DNA from: Fallopia convolvulus
Taxonomy: Eukaryota > Streptophyta > Magnoliopsida > Caryophyllales > Polygonaceae
Assembly (NCBI GenBank): GCA_964016875.1
Contig: OZ024721.1
Span: forward strand, 34,494,323 to 34,558,322
Length of the DNA: 64,000 nt
Direction of reading: 5' to 3'
Position numbers and translations under genes: made by a program. The notes below the pieces were generated by a model. That model was not told where the DNA came from. It made no database searches and was given only the letters and a program-made list of their open reading frames with translations. Position 1 is the stretch's first letter, and every line of letters starts with the position of its first letter. Below are positions 9,983 to 23,261 of the stretch, piece after piece.

Positions 9983-12950
9983 ATGTTGGGAACATTATTA
10001 CTTCATGCAAGTTAAAAACCTCTCGCGCCCTCAGCGGACCGAGAGCCGGATCGATCATTTGAGACCGGTCCGGTTTTGGTATCTTAAATGTGCATTGGGC
10101 ACTTATCTTATATAGTGACGAAAGATATTTGACTTCGTTAATGATTTTTAATAGAAAGTGGTGGGACACGGATAATCCGAACCACCCGGGAAAAACTCAG
10201 TTTCCCGGCACTTAGCTAGAGTGCGCATATCCCACCTTGCAATCGGAGCGGATGGGATCATGATCCCGAAAGTCGTAGGTACGTACGACTTAGTAAGGTT
10301 ATATAGAGGCGTTGGCTAATCCACGCCCCTTACTAGTTCGTTCAAAGTTGATCTCTGAGCGAGATCGCAAGATGTCAAGATAATAATCACACTAGCATAA
10401 ATAATCCTATCACGAGAATATAAAATCGAACTATGCTAACAATGGGTCGTTATATCTAGCAATCGATATTTCCTAGGTTCATTTATATTTAAGCACACAA
10501 GTTGTTCCCAACATTGAGAATTTTTACGGAATGAAATATAAAGGTCGCAAGGGGAAATTCCACTTGCCTTAGCTTTTGCGAGTTCTAACAATCGAGCTTT
10601 GACGGAATTATGTGATTCACGACTTCGAGCGAGAATATCGACCTATCGACACGGAATTTACGAGCGAACTTTAATAAGAATTTCTTTAATTCTTCTAAAG
10701 TTTTAAATATTTCTTATATTCTTTTTATAAGAGAATTAAGTTCTAAATTATTATAATAATAATTTAGGTGGAGATGAATAAAATAATAATATTTCTTATT
10801 ATTATTTTATATTGGTAATATCCTTGTATTTCTTATAACTTCTTATTCTTAATATTTAAACATTTTCATTCTTGAAAACCAATAATTTTCTTATTTAATT
10901 TATTAAAATATTCTTTTAATTTCACTTTCTAACTTCTTAAAATGAATAGGCAAGTATAATTCATGAAAGTTTATTATACTATAATTTTCCAAAAGGGTAT
11001 TTTGAGTTTATACAACCCTAAGATTATGAAAACTCTATTATATCCTTATTGAAATATTCCAACTTAGTGTCATTATAATATTATTTTATTTTTCAATAAT
11101 AATCATAAAAATACTTAAAGTATCATTTTCTCACCAAATCACATTTTATTAATAATATTATCTTAATAAATTCTTATTTGACCATATAGTTCATATTAAA
11201 CAAAGATAGAATAATAATAAACCACTTTCTTGGAAATTTCCATAATTATGACTTTCTACTTACTTTATAAAGTAACTTTCCAAAAACTAACATAGCATTA
11301 AATTAATCTTATTTATTTTATTCCCATATTTCTTCCCATATCTTAAAGTTTATAAAATACATGATCATGGCTTAAAATATCTTACTTTAAACCTAAAGTA
11401 TATTATTATGATATCTTAGGTCACAAAATAATATCTTTTTATTTCATATCATATCTTTTCATGCAAGGCATCATTAAAACTTAACAACATATTATATAAT
11501 AATTTATTGTCACAACTATCATATTTATAATTAAAGTTCATGTCTTGTAGGAATCTCTACACCTAGCGATATGTTAAACCAATATTTTATTAAATACTAA
11601 CTTTATTAACATATCTATCATTATTATAAATAATTTCATATATCTTGATATCCTCTACACTTAGAGATATGCAACAATAATATTTTATATCTAAGTTAGT
11701 AATAATAATATCTTTAGTATATCGTTAATAACATGCCATCACTTTATATATTATAAAAAGTTTATAATACTTGTTCTAGCTCTTTTACTTATATAGTAAA
11801 TTTCAAGTATGTACTCATAATATTTATATTATCCTTTCTATGTATATGAATTAATGATAATAAATCATTATTTTATTAAAAAAATATCCATATTTATAGA
11901 GATTTATTTTATGACAATACACATGCATAAATTTAGTTATATTTATGTACAAGGAAGCTAATAAAGTTGCTTTATCTTTCCCAACAACTTAGATCTTTTT
12001 ATATAATAACTTCCAATAAAGTATACATATTATTTATTTTACTCTTTCCATGTATATAATACTCGTATTTTAAACCCATAATTTTATTTAACAATTTTCC
12101 CAAATCTATCATGATGTGTTTCTTTATAAAAGCACATGCAAGACTAATTTCCTTTTAATGAAGTCTTTGTTTTATTAAATTCCCTCATCTTATCCTATTT
12201 CTTTTATATTAGGATAAAAATATGATCAAGTTAATAATATTTTTAACAATAGAATTATCAAGCTTAAAATTCACTTATGATTTATTGAAAATTATATTTC
12301 TCTTAGATGGGCATGCACATTAATTTAATTACATAATTTCCTTTTTAGAACCGCATTTGTAATATTTATTGAATTTATTTAAATAAATATTATATATATG
12401 TAAAATTATTTTATAAAAAGATAGAAAAAATTAAATACGAGTCGGGAATTTATACCGAACGAAAACGAGAGCGGAATGGGCACGGATAACGAGGTGGGCG
12501 AAATTGGGCCACTCCTTTTTCCTTTCTCCTAAAAAAATCTGATGGGCTGCTTGGCACTAGGAAATGGGCCTGCTCTATCAATTCAGCCCACCAGTGGCTT
12601 GAAACCAAGCCCACCTCTCTTCTTGCTTTTACTGATCCATTCAAAACAACGCAGGAGGAAGGAACCAGTGCTCAGGACGAACGACGCCCAGCAACGTCAT
12701 GGTGGAGGAGGGCGGCGAAGCTTCGGCTAGGGCGGCAGCGGCTCGTGCGAGGACGGCGGTGGTCCGGCCAGGTGATGGTGGTGATCGGGCGGCCACGGGA
12801 GGAGGAAGAGAGGAATTTAGGGATTTGTTTGAAAAAAATCAGATTTGAAAAAAAATGGAATTCTAGGGATTTTTGGCTTTGAATGGGAGGAATCTAGCAA
12901 GAGAGTAAGAAAGAGATGATGGTGTGAGTTTTCCCTTGCAATCTCAGCCC

Positions 12951-12958
12951 TTTTTATA
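12951..12958 (-). promoter_or_regulatory. TATA box of the giant LTR (3' copy)
   Basis: The minus strand reads GGCTATAAAAAGGGCTGAG, a strong plant TATA context, and the same site recurs in the other LTR at 22354-22361. It points in the element's inferred sense direction. Confidence 0.6.
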
Positions 12959-13277
12959 GCCAATTTGGACCCTTCCATGGATCCACAACTTTTGATTTTT
13001 GACCAATCTAAGGTAAGAAGATCAATGAGGATTGGTTGTGATTGTGTTAGTTGGATGATGACCAAAGGATGATGAAGTCTTGTGTGGTCTTGCAAGCAAG
13101 GAGGTGGAAACAATGGGTAGAAACCATGTGCTAGAATTCACGTCAAATCAATCAGACATTGATTTGGGCAATTGGGGAAGAAGAAGAATTAGGAGGGTTT
13201 ATAATTAAAAGAATTGTTATATGGGTAGTCAAATTACATTAGCATAGCGGATTTGAGTGTGTGTTTATGAGTGGGAG

Positions 13278-13315
13278 ATGCAAGAGGTCTCGGGTTCGAG
13301 TCCCGGCTCTTGCAT
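13278..13315 (+). other. tRNA-like acceptor/T-arm minihelix in the LTR
   Basis: ATGCAAGAG (13278-13286) pairs perfectly with CTCTTGCAT (13307-13315). Between them is a 5-bp stem enclosing TTCGAGT, which together with its flank gives GGGTTCGAGTCCC, a match to the tRNA T-arm/B box. It looks like a tRNA reduced to acceptor and T arms, with no D or anticodon arm. The partner LTR has it at 22681-22718 with one change (CCCGG to CCCAG). It lies on the strand opposite to element sense. Confidence 0.55.
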
Positions 13316-13863
13316 CCTTTTTAGTGAATTTTTATTGTGCTATTAATAGCTTGTTGTACCTTTATTTTATAAATTTCAAAATTATTAAAGCATTATTTTT
13401 ATTTAAATGCTTTTATTCCTTCATAACCCTTATAATACATTCTTGAATTTCTTTATTTAATTCATTTAAAAATCTCTTTTTATAGAGAAGAAGGGTTACA
13501 AATTATATTATGAATTCTCTTTTTATATGGAGAGAGGATCATAATATTATATTATAATGGTTTTACAAACCTTGGAATATTGAGGATATTACATTTATAA
13601 TATTTTTATAATTTATTAAGATAATTATAAAAATAATTAAACTCTCTTTTTAAGAGCAAATATTTAAATAGATATCCGACTTGCATAATATATTTACTGA
13701 AATTGTTAATTGTCATTGTAATAAACTTCTATAATCTCTTTATAATTTAATATGAGATTATAAAGATTATTAAGTTCTCTACTTTAGAGAAAGAAAGAAA
13801 AAAAAAATTATTGGGATAAATATCCGTTTTATTATTTTTAAAATTTTGCGTATATTACAATAG

Positions 13864-13876
13864 TACCCCCTTAAAA
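13864..13876 (-). promoter_or_regulatory. Polypurine tract
   Basis: The minus strand reads TTTTAAGGGGGTA just before the 3' LTR. This is the expected place for plus-strand priming. Confidence 0.55.
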
Positions 13877-16800
13877 TTAGTTTCGTCCCCGAAACTAGGA
13901 AAGACTTAGGGCGTACAACGTTAAGACGGAAAGTAGCTACTACCACTCACAACTTGTGAGGAAACAACAAAGGGTCTAGTACCCCCTTAAAGAACATTTC
14001 GTTCTTTAGTTAAGACGACTGTACAAGTAGAAGAATTACTATTGTACCTTTTTCTTAAGGAATCATTAATTTAGTATTCCTTAGAAAGATTTCCACATTT
14101 GGACTTATGTGGTTTAACGAAGTTAAGGGAAAGGAAAGGAAATCCAAATGGTCTTGCTAGCGAAATAGGCGGGGGGTCAAACGGTTTTATCCATTAGATT
14201 GAGTCATACCTAAGAAAGTTATGGGTTGACCTTTCCAAACATAAAAGTTGGACTGCTTATAGAGTAACCATCCTAACTGAAACGAGCGCTTAAAAGTTTC
14301 TAGGAAGCGAGTAAGAGAATGACTAATCCATTCTATTCTTCTAGAATAGAGTCATGACGGAAGAATTCTTTTAAGATGGACCTACGATAACTGATGATAT
14401 GGAATTGAAGTTTTGACTATTTGAAACCATCTTTACGATGTCGCAATTGAATATATTATACTATCGAGAAGTGGTTTGAGCGTCCTCCTATACTATACGT
14501 TTTAATTCTTATAAGAAAGTAATTTTTATTAAACAGGGTGGAATTCGAAGGAATAAGTGGTTTCATTCTACCAATGTGATCAGCGTGAGGAACTATTTTC
14601 AACATAATCCCTTAATATGCCTTCACAGGAACAAGACCTGAAATTCTACCTCAACCATGTGATCAAGATAGGAGATAGAAGTTCATCCTTATTCGCCACT
14701 GTGAGTCATATACTTAGAAAAAATGTTTAGCTATTTAAACTTATGATTTTAACTATTGTAGTTTGACAACGCAATGCAAAATGGAAATATTTCTTGCAGA
14801 GGTAGGAGTAAATCGCATAAGAAAAGATGGACTGACTTATGTAATCCTATTAATCGAAACTAAGCGTTTGAAACAGTGCTTTCGTAAAGAAAATACCAAC
14901 GAACATCTTCAGGATGGCTATGATAGCATAGCAGAGTTCAAAGTATAACAACAATATTGGAATTATTCAACTATGCTTTGATTATAACCGAGGTTGGAAT
15001 TCTAATGACAACCCTACGATATATGTCACAAGTACCCTTGTTTGGACATATTTAGATTATACGAGGAAGGATAAGCTATTCTATTCGCTCATTGCATTTA
15101 TCGTTGAACTTCTCCATAGCTTGGTGGTTGAACTTATCTAATTATGACGGGATACTTTCGGGCTTAAGGGGGAACTTCATATCATACGTAATGCAATAAT
15201 TGGTTAAATTGCGCTGCCTTCTTCTCGACCTACTTAGTCCTTTAACCTTTAGGGTCTAAGAGATCATCAACTATCTCATCTCTCATAGAATAAGAGAGGA
15301 ATGATTCATCATTTAGTCTTAAACCTTTCCCCAACTCAGCATGACATGTTTTACTTGATTATAGTTCTCTTGCTATTGGCTAACTCCTTTTCGATTCGTA
15401 GAGCGACAACATGCACCCTTTTTCTTCGGTGCAATTAATACTCCTTAAATCTTTCCACTAGTAGTAGTGGTGGCCAACTTTTAGTTCCTTACTGACATCA
15501 TCTTCTTTGACACGAATGTCTTTAGTGTCCCTGCACAGCTAGTCCATTTACTTGAGGTGGTATATGGCATCATTTGCAATTCCATTTGCAGCTTGGTCAG
15601 TTCCAATTATGCTTGCTTTCTTTCGGTGGAACAGAAGAGATTGCTTTTGGCATCATTTATATCGCTGGACTTCTGAATGCAATTTTTGTCTCAACATCCA
15701 ACAGTATCGGCGTACTAGGGTCCATTACACGACGATTATCTTGTTCTTTCTTTGGAAGATTTTGAACCATCATTCATGCCCGAACTTGAATGTTATTCGG
15801 GGGAATTCTATTGTTGGTTCCTTTCGGTTTGACCATTTGAAATAAGACTCGATAAATTGTTCCCAAAATTGTCATTCCTTAATGGGTAGAGTAGGCACTT
15901 GGATTATCGAAAAAAAATTAATGCTTTATTGAAATACCAACAAAAGGTTGGTTCCATAACATAAGCTTATTTAAGGAAAGAAAAGACAGTTAGAGCAAGG
16001 TGCACACTACTGAGGCAACCTAATAACGGATTCAACGATTTGAGATAATAACAGCGAATATGGCCGAGGTAACTACTTCCAATGCAACGAATCGGGTCAT
16101 GTGTCCACAAAATGTCCTAGTAATGAAGCAACCTTTTGGCCTATTAGGCCTACTGGGGCAACTTAGAGAACTTACAATCCATGTCAAAAAATCTTGGTCC
16201 TAACAGCTTCCTTTCTAACTTCATCTTATCGTCGGGTTGACTTATTAAAATGGTGGGGGAAAAGTTCATGATGTGGCTTTCTCATTCATGATAGTCCTAT
16301 TAATGTTGGTTTATTCGGCTGACAATCATTAGATATCATGTCAAGATTCCATATGTTGATTGAGCAAGTCAATTTTACTTGTAGGCAATTGCAGATGGAA
16401 ATAATAGTCTTTGGTCAAAGTTCTCGACCACTCCTTTATCACCAGACCATTGGTTGTCCCCACACATACCTCTCGGTAATCTGTTTCGAGATCTGGCTAG
16501 GTGGAGACATGTTAGGTCCTTAGTTGACTAAGTCTTCCTCGGTGTCTTCTTTGGAATTTTCTATCTTCCAGTGAATCACTGACTTAGAATGTTTAGCTCT
16601 ATGGAAACATAAGTATTACCTTTAGATGGCATGACTTCTTCTAATTCCCAATGAGCATGAACTTAGATTTTATTACGACCTTTGTAAATGGCTGACGATC
16701 GACATTCATATAGAATATTCGTAATTCTATATTTGAAGAAGGATATAGATGTTTTTGTTAACTCACAAGTATTGGCAAGAGATGACACGCGAGTATAGAG

Positions 16801-18662
16801 AAGAGAGGAAGCTTTTTTATTAGAACTCTTATGGGGACGGATTATAAAGGCTTTATATAACAAGCCATTATACTAAGGACGGCAATAAATATTACCAATT
16901 CGACTATTCTAGAACGAGATGGATAGTCAAGTGAAGTGGACTACTTAGAGTCTCACACTTCTTAATGATAACATCCGAATTTTAAGTCTATGGTGTGATG
17001 GGGAAACAATAGTTGTCTAAAGATCCTTCTTCGGATAAACTTTCGTCGAGGGCTCCACCCTCGTGGTTCGACAACAATTTGGTTTGTTCGATGTGTCGAC
17101 GGGTTGAAGTTATATAGCCACGGTTGACGACAAGACGAGTATGGAATTGAGCGTCCTCGTTTTGGTAGGACCTCTTTTCTTCCGATCACGCTTCCTTTCG
17201 CTGGAGGAGATGGTCGTAATTTGGCTGACGATCCCTCGTTGGTTTTGGACCACTAATTGTAGATGGGTTTCTTACTTGACCAATTGCTTGGGGATGGGAT
17301 TACTCTCCTTGAGTCTAGTTAGTCCATTCATCCATTTGATAGACCATTGGAGTTTGACTGGATTGGTCATGAAGTGAATTATCAACTCCTTTCTCGAGGT
17401 ATTCTTCTTCGGGTTTCTCCTCCTTGAGATTCACCTTGGGTGCATTTTCATGCATTTCTTTTCGTAGTACTAGCTCGGGGTTATCCTCGGGGTTTCCATA
17501 TGGCAAAAGAGGCCATTGAGCAAAAGCCTCATCAAGTTCTTAAGCGGCTTTTCTAGCTTCGTCCCTGATTCGGGTTAGACTTCTAGTGAGTACTATTTCT
17601 GTAGAGGGGCGAAAGGCGTTTATATAGAATATCCTTGATTCTATGTGACGAAGATATTGGAAGGAAGTTTTGAAATTTGAAATGAAATTTTCATTTGAAA
17701 CACATGTACATCCTTAAAGAATTATAACGGTTTTAAAGTTTCTATCAAAAGCTTACTTTATATGACTTTAAATTAAAAGACAAACTTTTAAAGTATAGAA
17801 AATTTATTTCATGTATGACGTAAAGCACTTCTAACCTTTGAAGGAGAGGTTAAAGATTTTCTATTATAGCTTCTATCTCGGGTTTCGGGGAATTCCTATT
17901 ATCATTTAAAGAAAAATTCTTTGAGTCTTAATTCTTGATTATAGGAAAAATTGGTGTACTTAATTCAAATAAAGTTTGTAGATAAGAAGTCGGTATGTTG
18001 ACGCTTTAGTAGAACTTGGGTTTTTAAAACTCCGGAATAAGACTTTGTAAATAAAATGATTCCGATTCTAGGAACTTATTGCCTTATAGTTTCTACTTAT
18101 AAGTTACTCTTATATAAATTTTGATTTTAGACTTTCTATGAGTAACTTTAGAGCTTTCTTTAAAGTACTTGGAAGAAGTTTTTAAGGCATTCTCGGATAT
18201 AAAGTTTAGACATAAAATATTAAATTTAAGACTTTTCATTTTCTTGGTCCTATTAAGGAGTCTAGGATTTTTCTCTTGAACATTTTATTTTAAGAAATAA
18301 GTTCTTGATCACTAACAAGTTTCCTAGAGTGAAGATGTAAATCTTTAGCCATAAGTTTCTAAGAAGTGTTTAGAGTCTCTAATAGTTAGAACGTTCATAC
18401 TACTTAAGTTTTCGAAAGATAGAGAGGAAGATTAAGAGAGAAAAATGGTAGTTCTAGAACTTGGTATTTATAGTTTTCAACTTTTTAAGAAAATTTTTCT
18501 TAACTAAGAGGTTTATTTTGGAAAGTTAGTATTCTAAAGTTTTCTTCAAAGTGTATAGAAGGAAATTTTCTATAAAGGAAAGTTTTTAGGTAGCAGAAGT
18601 AAAAGTTAGGGTTTAAAAGTTCTCGGTTTTAGAAGTTTTCGGGTTTGAAAACAAAACGTTTA

Positions 18663-18674
18663 GCTCTGATACCA
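18663..18674 (-). promoter_or_regulatory. Primer binding site, tRNA-iMet type
   Basis: The minus strand reads TGGTATCAGAGC four bases after the LTR's terminal CA. This is the standard plant initiator-methionine tRNA complement, and it sets the element's orientation. Confidence 0.85.
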
Positions 18675-18678
18675 CAAT

Positions 18679-21600
18679 TGTAACACCCCTATTTTACAAC
18701 ATTGGGTATTACCGCTAGTGACCTCGGACTTTACCGTCCAAAGTCACCCAAGGCTTTTAGAATGATATAGAACAATAATAATGCGGAAATAAACATAATT
18801 TATGAAATAGAAAGGGTGCTCCCGAAGGAGACTTTTTTTGTACAAAACATCTTACATTTCTTTTCAAACATAAGGTTGTTCGGAATTGAAATGCAAAACC
18901 ACTTGTCCTTGAAACATAATGAAACTAAAGCAAAATGACATGAAAGGTACATCTTGAAAATCCTTGTTCTTCCTTCGCCTTCACTTCACGCCTTGCTGAG
19001 ATTCCTAGGTTCTGACATAATTCGCGAGGGGCGATAAAATGCCAGGCAAACATGCGGAAAAGAAGAATTAGTCTATGAGACTAAGCAAGCGGGAATGGAA
19101 CTTCCCGAGGGTATTTTGGTAATTTCAAGTATTATCGAAAGAGATGTTAGGGTTGTGTTTACGATGAGGTTATACGCTAGGGCTTGTTAATGTGGAGCTT
19201 AAATGGTTCGAAGGAGAGTATATCTTAAGCGAAGATAACTCGATAAGCGATAGAAGAGCTACTAGATTGTAGACTTCTTTAGGAATCGAAAGTATGTTGG
19301 GAACATTATTACTTCATACAAGTTAAAAACCTCTCGCGCCCTGAGCGGACCGAGAGCCGGATCGATCATTTGAGACCGGTCCGGTTTTGGTATCTTAAAT
19401 GTGCATTGGGCACTTATCTTATATAGTGACAAAAGATATTTGACTTCGTTAATGATTTTTAATAGAAAGTGGTGGGACACGGATAATCCGAACCACCCGG
19501 GGAAAACTCAGTTTCCCGGCACTTAGCTAGAGTGCGCACATCCCCCCTTGCAATCGGAGCGGATGGGATCATGATCCCGAAAGTCGTAGGTACGTACGAC
19601 TTAGTAAGGTTATATAGAGGCGTTGGCTAATCCACGCCCCTTACTAGTTCGTTCAAAGTTGATCTCTGAGCGAGATCGCAAGCAATCAAGATAATAACCA
19701 CACTAGCATAAATAATCCTATCACGAGAATATAAAATCGAACTATGCTAACAATGGGTCGTTATATCTAGCAATCGATATTTCCTAGGTTCATTTATATT
19801 TAAGCACACAAGTTGTTCCCAACATTGAGAATTTTTACGGAATGAAATATAAAGGTCGCAAGGAGAAATTCCACTTGCCTTAGCTTTTGCGAGTTCTAAC
19901 AATCGAGCTTTGACGGAATTATGTGATTCACGACTTCGAGCGAGAATCCCGACCTATCGACACGGAATTTACGAGCGAACTTTAATAAGAATTTCTTTAA
20001 TTCTTCTAAAGTTTTAAATATTTCTTATATTCTTTTTATAAGAGAATTAAGTTCTAAATTATTATAATAATAATTTAGGTGGAGATGAATAAAATAATAA
20101 TATTTCTTATTATTATTTTATATTGGTAATATCCTTGTATTTCTTATAACTTCTTATTCTTAATATTTAAACATTTTCATTCTTGAAAACCAATAATTTT
20201 CTTATTTAACTTATTAAAATATTCTTTTAATTTCACTTGCTAACTTCTTAAAATGAATAGGCAAGTATAATTCATGAAAGTTTATTATACTATAATTTTC
20301 CAAAAGGGTATTTTGAGTTTATACAACCCTAAGATTATGAAAACTCTATTATATCCTTATTGAAATATTCCAACTTAGTGTCATTATAATATTATTTTAT
20401 TTTTCAATAATAATCATAAAAATACTTAAAGTATCATTTTCTCACCAAAGCACATTTTATTAATAATATTATCTTAATAAAATCTTATTTGACTATATAG
20501 TTCATATTAAACAAAGATAGAATAATAATAAACCACTTTCTTGGAAATTTCCATAATTATGACTTTCTACTTACTTTATAAAGTAACTTTCCAAAAACTA
20601 ACATAGCATTAAATTAATCTTATTTATTTTATTCCCCTATTTCTTCCCATATCTTAAAGTTTATAAAATACATGATCATGGCTTAAAATATCTTACTTTA
20701 AACCTAAAGTATATTATTATGATATCTTAGGTCACAAAATAATATCTTTTTATTTCATATCATATCTTTTCATGCAAGGCATCATTAAAACTTAACAACA
20801 TATTATATAATAATTTATTGTCACAACTATCATATTTATAATTAAAGTTCATGTCTTGTAGGAATCTCTACACCTAGCGATATGTTAAACCAATATTTTA
20901 TTAAATACTAACTTTATTAACATATCTATCATTATTATAAATAATTTCATATATCTTGATATCCTCTACACTTAGAGATATGCAACAATAATATTTTATA
21001 TCTAAGTTAGTAATAATAATATCTTTAGTATATCGTTAATAATATTACTTCTCATCTATCATATTATTTTAATAATATTTTACATCTATGACTATTAATA
21101 ATATCTTTAATATATCTTTTCCCAACCACAAATATCTTTTATATTCCATACTTTACTATATAAATATATCTTATAACTAGTATATCTTATCGACATATAA
21201 ATCATATGTAGCCCCCTGAACTTTCACAAATTTGCCACTTAGACACCCCACCTTTGAGTTGGCCCTATTGAACACTCGAACTTATGATTTTGTACCTATT
21301 GAACACCTGAAATCTGACAATACACCTGCATAAATTTAGTTATATTTATGTACAAGGAAGCTAATAAAGTTGTTTTATCTTTCCCAACAACTTAGATCTT
21401 TTTATATAATAACTTCCAATAAAGTATACATATTATTTATTTTACTCTTTCCATGTATATAATACTCGTATTTTAAACCCATAATTTTATTTAACAATTT
21501 TCCCAAATCTATCATGATGTGTTTCTTTATAAAAGCACATGCAAGACTAATTTCCTTTTAATGAAGTCTTTGTTTTATTAAATTCCCTCATCTTATCCTA

Positions 21601-23261
21601 TTTCTTTTATATTAGGATAAAAATATGATCAAGTTAATAATATTTTTAACAATAGAATTATCAAGCTTAAAATTCACTTATGATTTATTGAAAATTATAT
21701 TTCTCTTAGATGGGCATGCACATTAATTTAATTACATAATTTCCTTTTTAGAACCGCATTTGTAATATTTATTGAATTTATTTAAATAAATATTATATAT
21801 ATGTAAAATTATTTTATAAAAAGATAGAAAAAATTAAATACGAGTCGGGAATTTATACCGAACGAAAACGAGAGCGGAATGGGCACGGATAACGAGGTGG
21901 GCGAAATTGGGCCACTCCTTTTTCCTTTCTCCTAAAAAAATCTGATGGGCTGCTTGGCACTAGGAAATGGGCCTGCTCTATCAATTCAGCCCACCAGTGG
22001 CTTGAAACCAAGCCCACCTCTCTTCTTGCTTTTACTGATCCATTCAAAACAACGCAGGAGGAAGGAACCAGTGCTCAAGACGAACGACGCCCAGCAGCGT
22101 CATGGTGGAGGAGGGCGGCGAAGCTTCGGCTAGGGCGGCAGCGGCTCGTGCGAGGACGGCGGTGGTCCGGCCAGGTGATGGTGGTGATCGGGCGGCCACG
22201 GGAGGAGGAAGAGAGGAATTTAGGGATTTGTTTGAAAAAAATCAGATTTGAAAAAAAATGGAATTCTAGGGATTTTTGGCTTTGAATGGGAGGAATCTAG
22301 CAAGAGAGTAAGAAAGAGATGATGGTGTGAGTTTTCCCTTGCAATCTCAGCCCTTTTTATAGCCAATTTGGACCCTTCCATGGATCCACAACTTTTGATT
22401 TTTGACCAATCTAAGGTAAGAAGATCAATGAGGATTGGTTGTGATTGTGTTAGTTGGATGATGACCAAAGGATGATGAAGTCTTGTGTGGTCTTGCAAGC
22501 AAGGAGGTGGAAACAATGGGTAGAAACCATGTGCTAGAATTCACGTCAAATCAATCAGACATTGATTTGGGCAATTGGGGAAGAAGAAGAATTAGGAGGG
22601 TTTATAATTAAAAGAATTGTTATATGGGTAGTCAAATTACATTAGCATAGCGGATTTGAGTGTGTGTTTATGAGTGGGAGATGCAAGAGGTCTCGGGTTC
22701 GAGTCCCAGCTCTTGCATCCTTTTTAGTGAATTTTTATTGTGCTATTAATAGCTTGTTGTACCTTTATTTTATAAATTTCGAAATTATTAAAGCATTATT
22801 TTTATTTAAATGCTTTTATTCCTTCATAACCCTTATAATACATTCTTGACTTTATTTATTTAATTCATTTAAAAATCTCTTTTTATAGAGAAGAAGGGTT
22901 ACAAATTATATTATGAATTCTCTTTTTATATGGAGAGAGGATTATAATATTATATTATAATGGTTTTACAAACCTTGGAATATTGAGGATATTACATTTA
23001 TAATATTTTTATAATTTATTAAGATAATTATAAAAATAATTAAACTCTCTTTTTAAGAGCAAATATTTAAATAGATATCCGACTTGCATAATATATTTAT
23101 TTAAATTCTTAATTGTCATTGTAATAAACTTCTATAATCTCTTTATAATTTAATATGAGATTATAAAGATTATTAAGTTCTCTACTTTAGAGAAAGAAAG
23201 AAAAAAAAATTATTGGGATAAATATCCGTTTTATTATTTTTAAAATTTAGCGGATATTACA
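18679..23261 (-). repeat. LTR (5' LTR in element sense), 4583 bp
   Basis: Partner of 8258-13859, with the same TG...CA ends and no hAT insertion. The block 21043-21314 replaces the 181-bp block of the other copy. It includes a motif string (CCCCCTGAACTTT, TTTGCCACTTAGACACC, TATTGAACACC) that looks like a fragment of another repeat. The TATA box is at 22354-22361 and the tRNA-like minihelix at 22681-22718. Confidence 0.9.

Larger units (their letters stand above)
8258..13859 (-). repeat. LTR (3' LTR in element sense), 5602 bp
   Basis: Longer than its partner mainly because it carries the 1102-bp hAT-like insertion plus its 8-bp duplication. It also has a 181-bp block (11732-11912) that is replaced by an unrelated 272-bp block in the other LTR. 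It contains a GC-rich patch (12640-12800) with GGCGGC/GGAGG motifs within otherwise AT-rich DNA. Frames such as 12817-13113 (minus) are conserved between LTR copies only because the DNA is. I see no protein family in them. Confidence 0.9.
13860..18678 (-). other. Internal region of the giant-LTR element
   Basis: There is no frame longer than about 100 codons and no RT, integrase or RNase H motif on either strand. On the minus (sense) strand, 17600-17315 reads like a gag leader: LTRIRDEARKAA, an in-frame TAA, then ELDEAFAQWPLLPYGNPED and an acidic stretch. On the plus strand at about 16078-16125 a near-complete knuckle reads FQCNESGHVSTKCP, with tyrosine where the first cysteine should be. That strand conflicts with the primer-site orientation. 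I treat the region as decayed or rearranged gag-derived sequence. Confidence 0.6.
8258..23261 (-). mobile_element. 15-kb giant-LTR retrotransposon without recognisable pol
   Basis: Two direct repeats (8258-13859 and 18679-23261) bracket a 4819-bp internal region. The insertion has 5-bp target duplications. Both LTRs begin TGTAACACCC and end ATATTACA on the plus strand. The minus strand is the sense strand: a tRNA-iMet-type primer site (reverse complement GCTCTGATACCA, 18663-18674) adjoins the LTR at 18679, a purine tract adjoins the LTR ending at 13859, and a TATAAAAA box points along the minus strand. LTR length over 4.5 kb with a short non-coding interior fits the LARD class of non-autonomous retrotransposons. 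LTR copies differ at only scattered bases apart from two block differences, so the insertion is fairly recent. Confidence 0.9.

Noticed and set aside
9951..10169. Frame shared with 19262-19480
   Set aside because: LTR copy again, and the frame overlaps the end of the hAT-like insertion in one copy.
12450..13113. Open frames repeated at 21853-22516 that could look like a conserved gene pair
   Set aside because: They are the same DNA in two LTRs of one recent insertion, so conservation is expected. No domain is recognisable, and neighbouring TATA and leader features explain the region.
13262..13320. A functional tRNA gene
   Set aside because: D and anticodon arms and the A box are missing. 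Only acceptor and T-arm-like parts are present.
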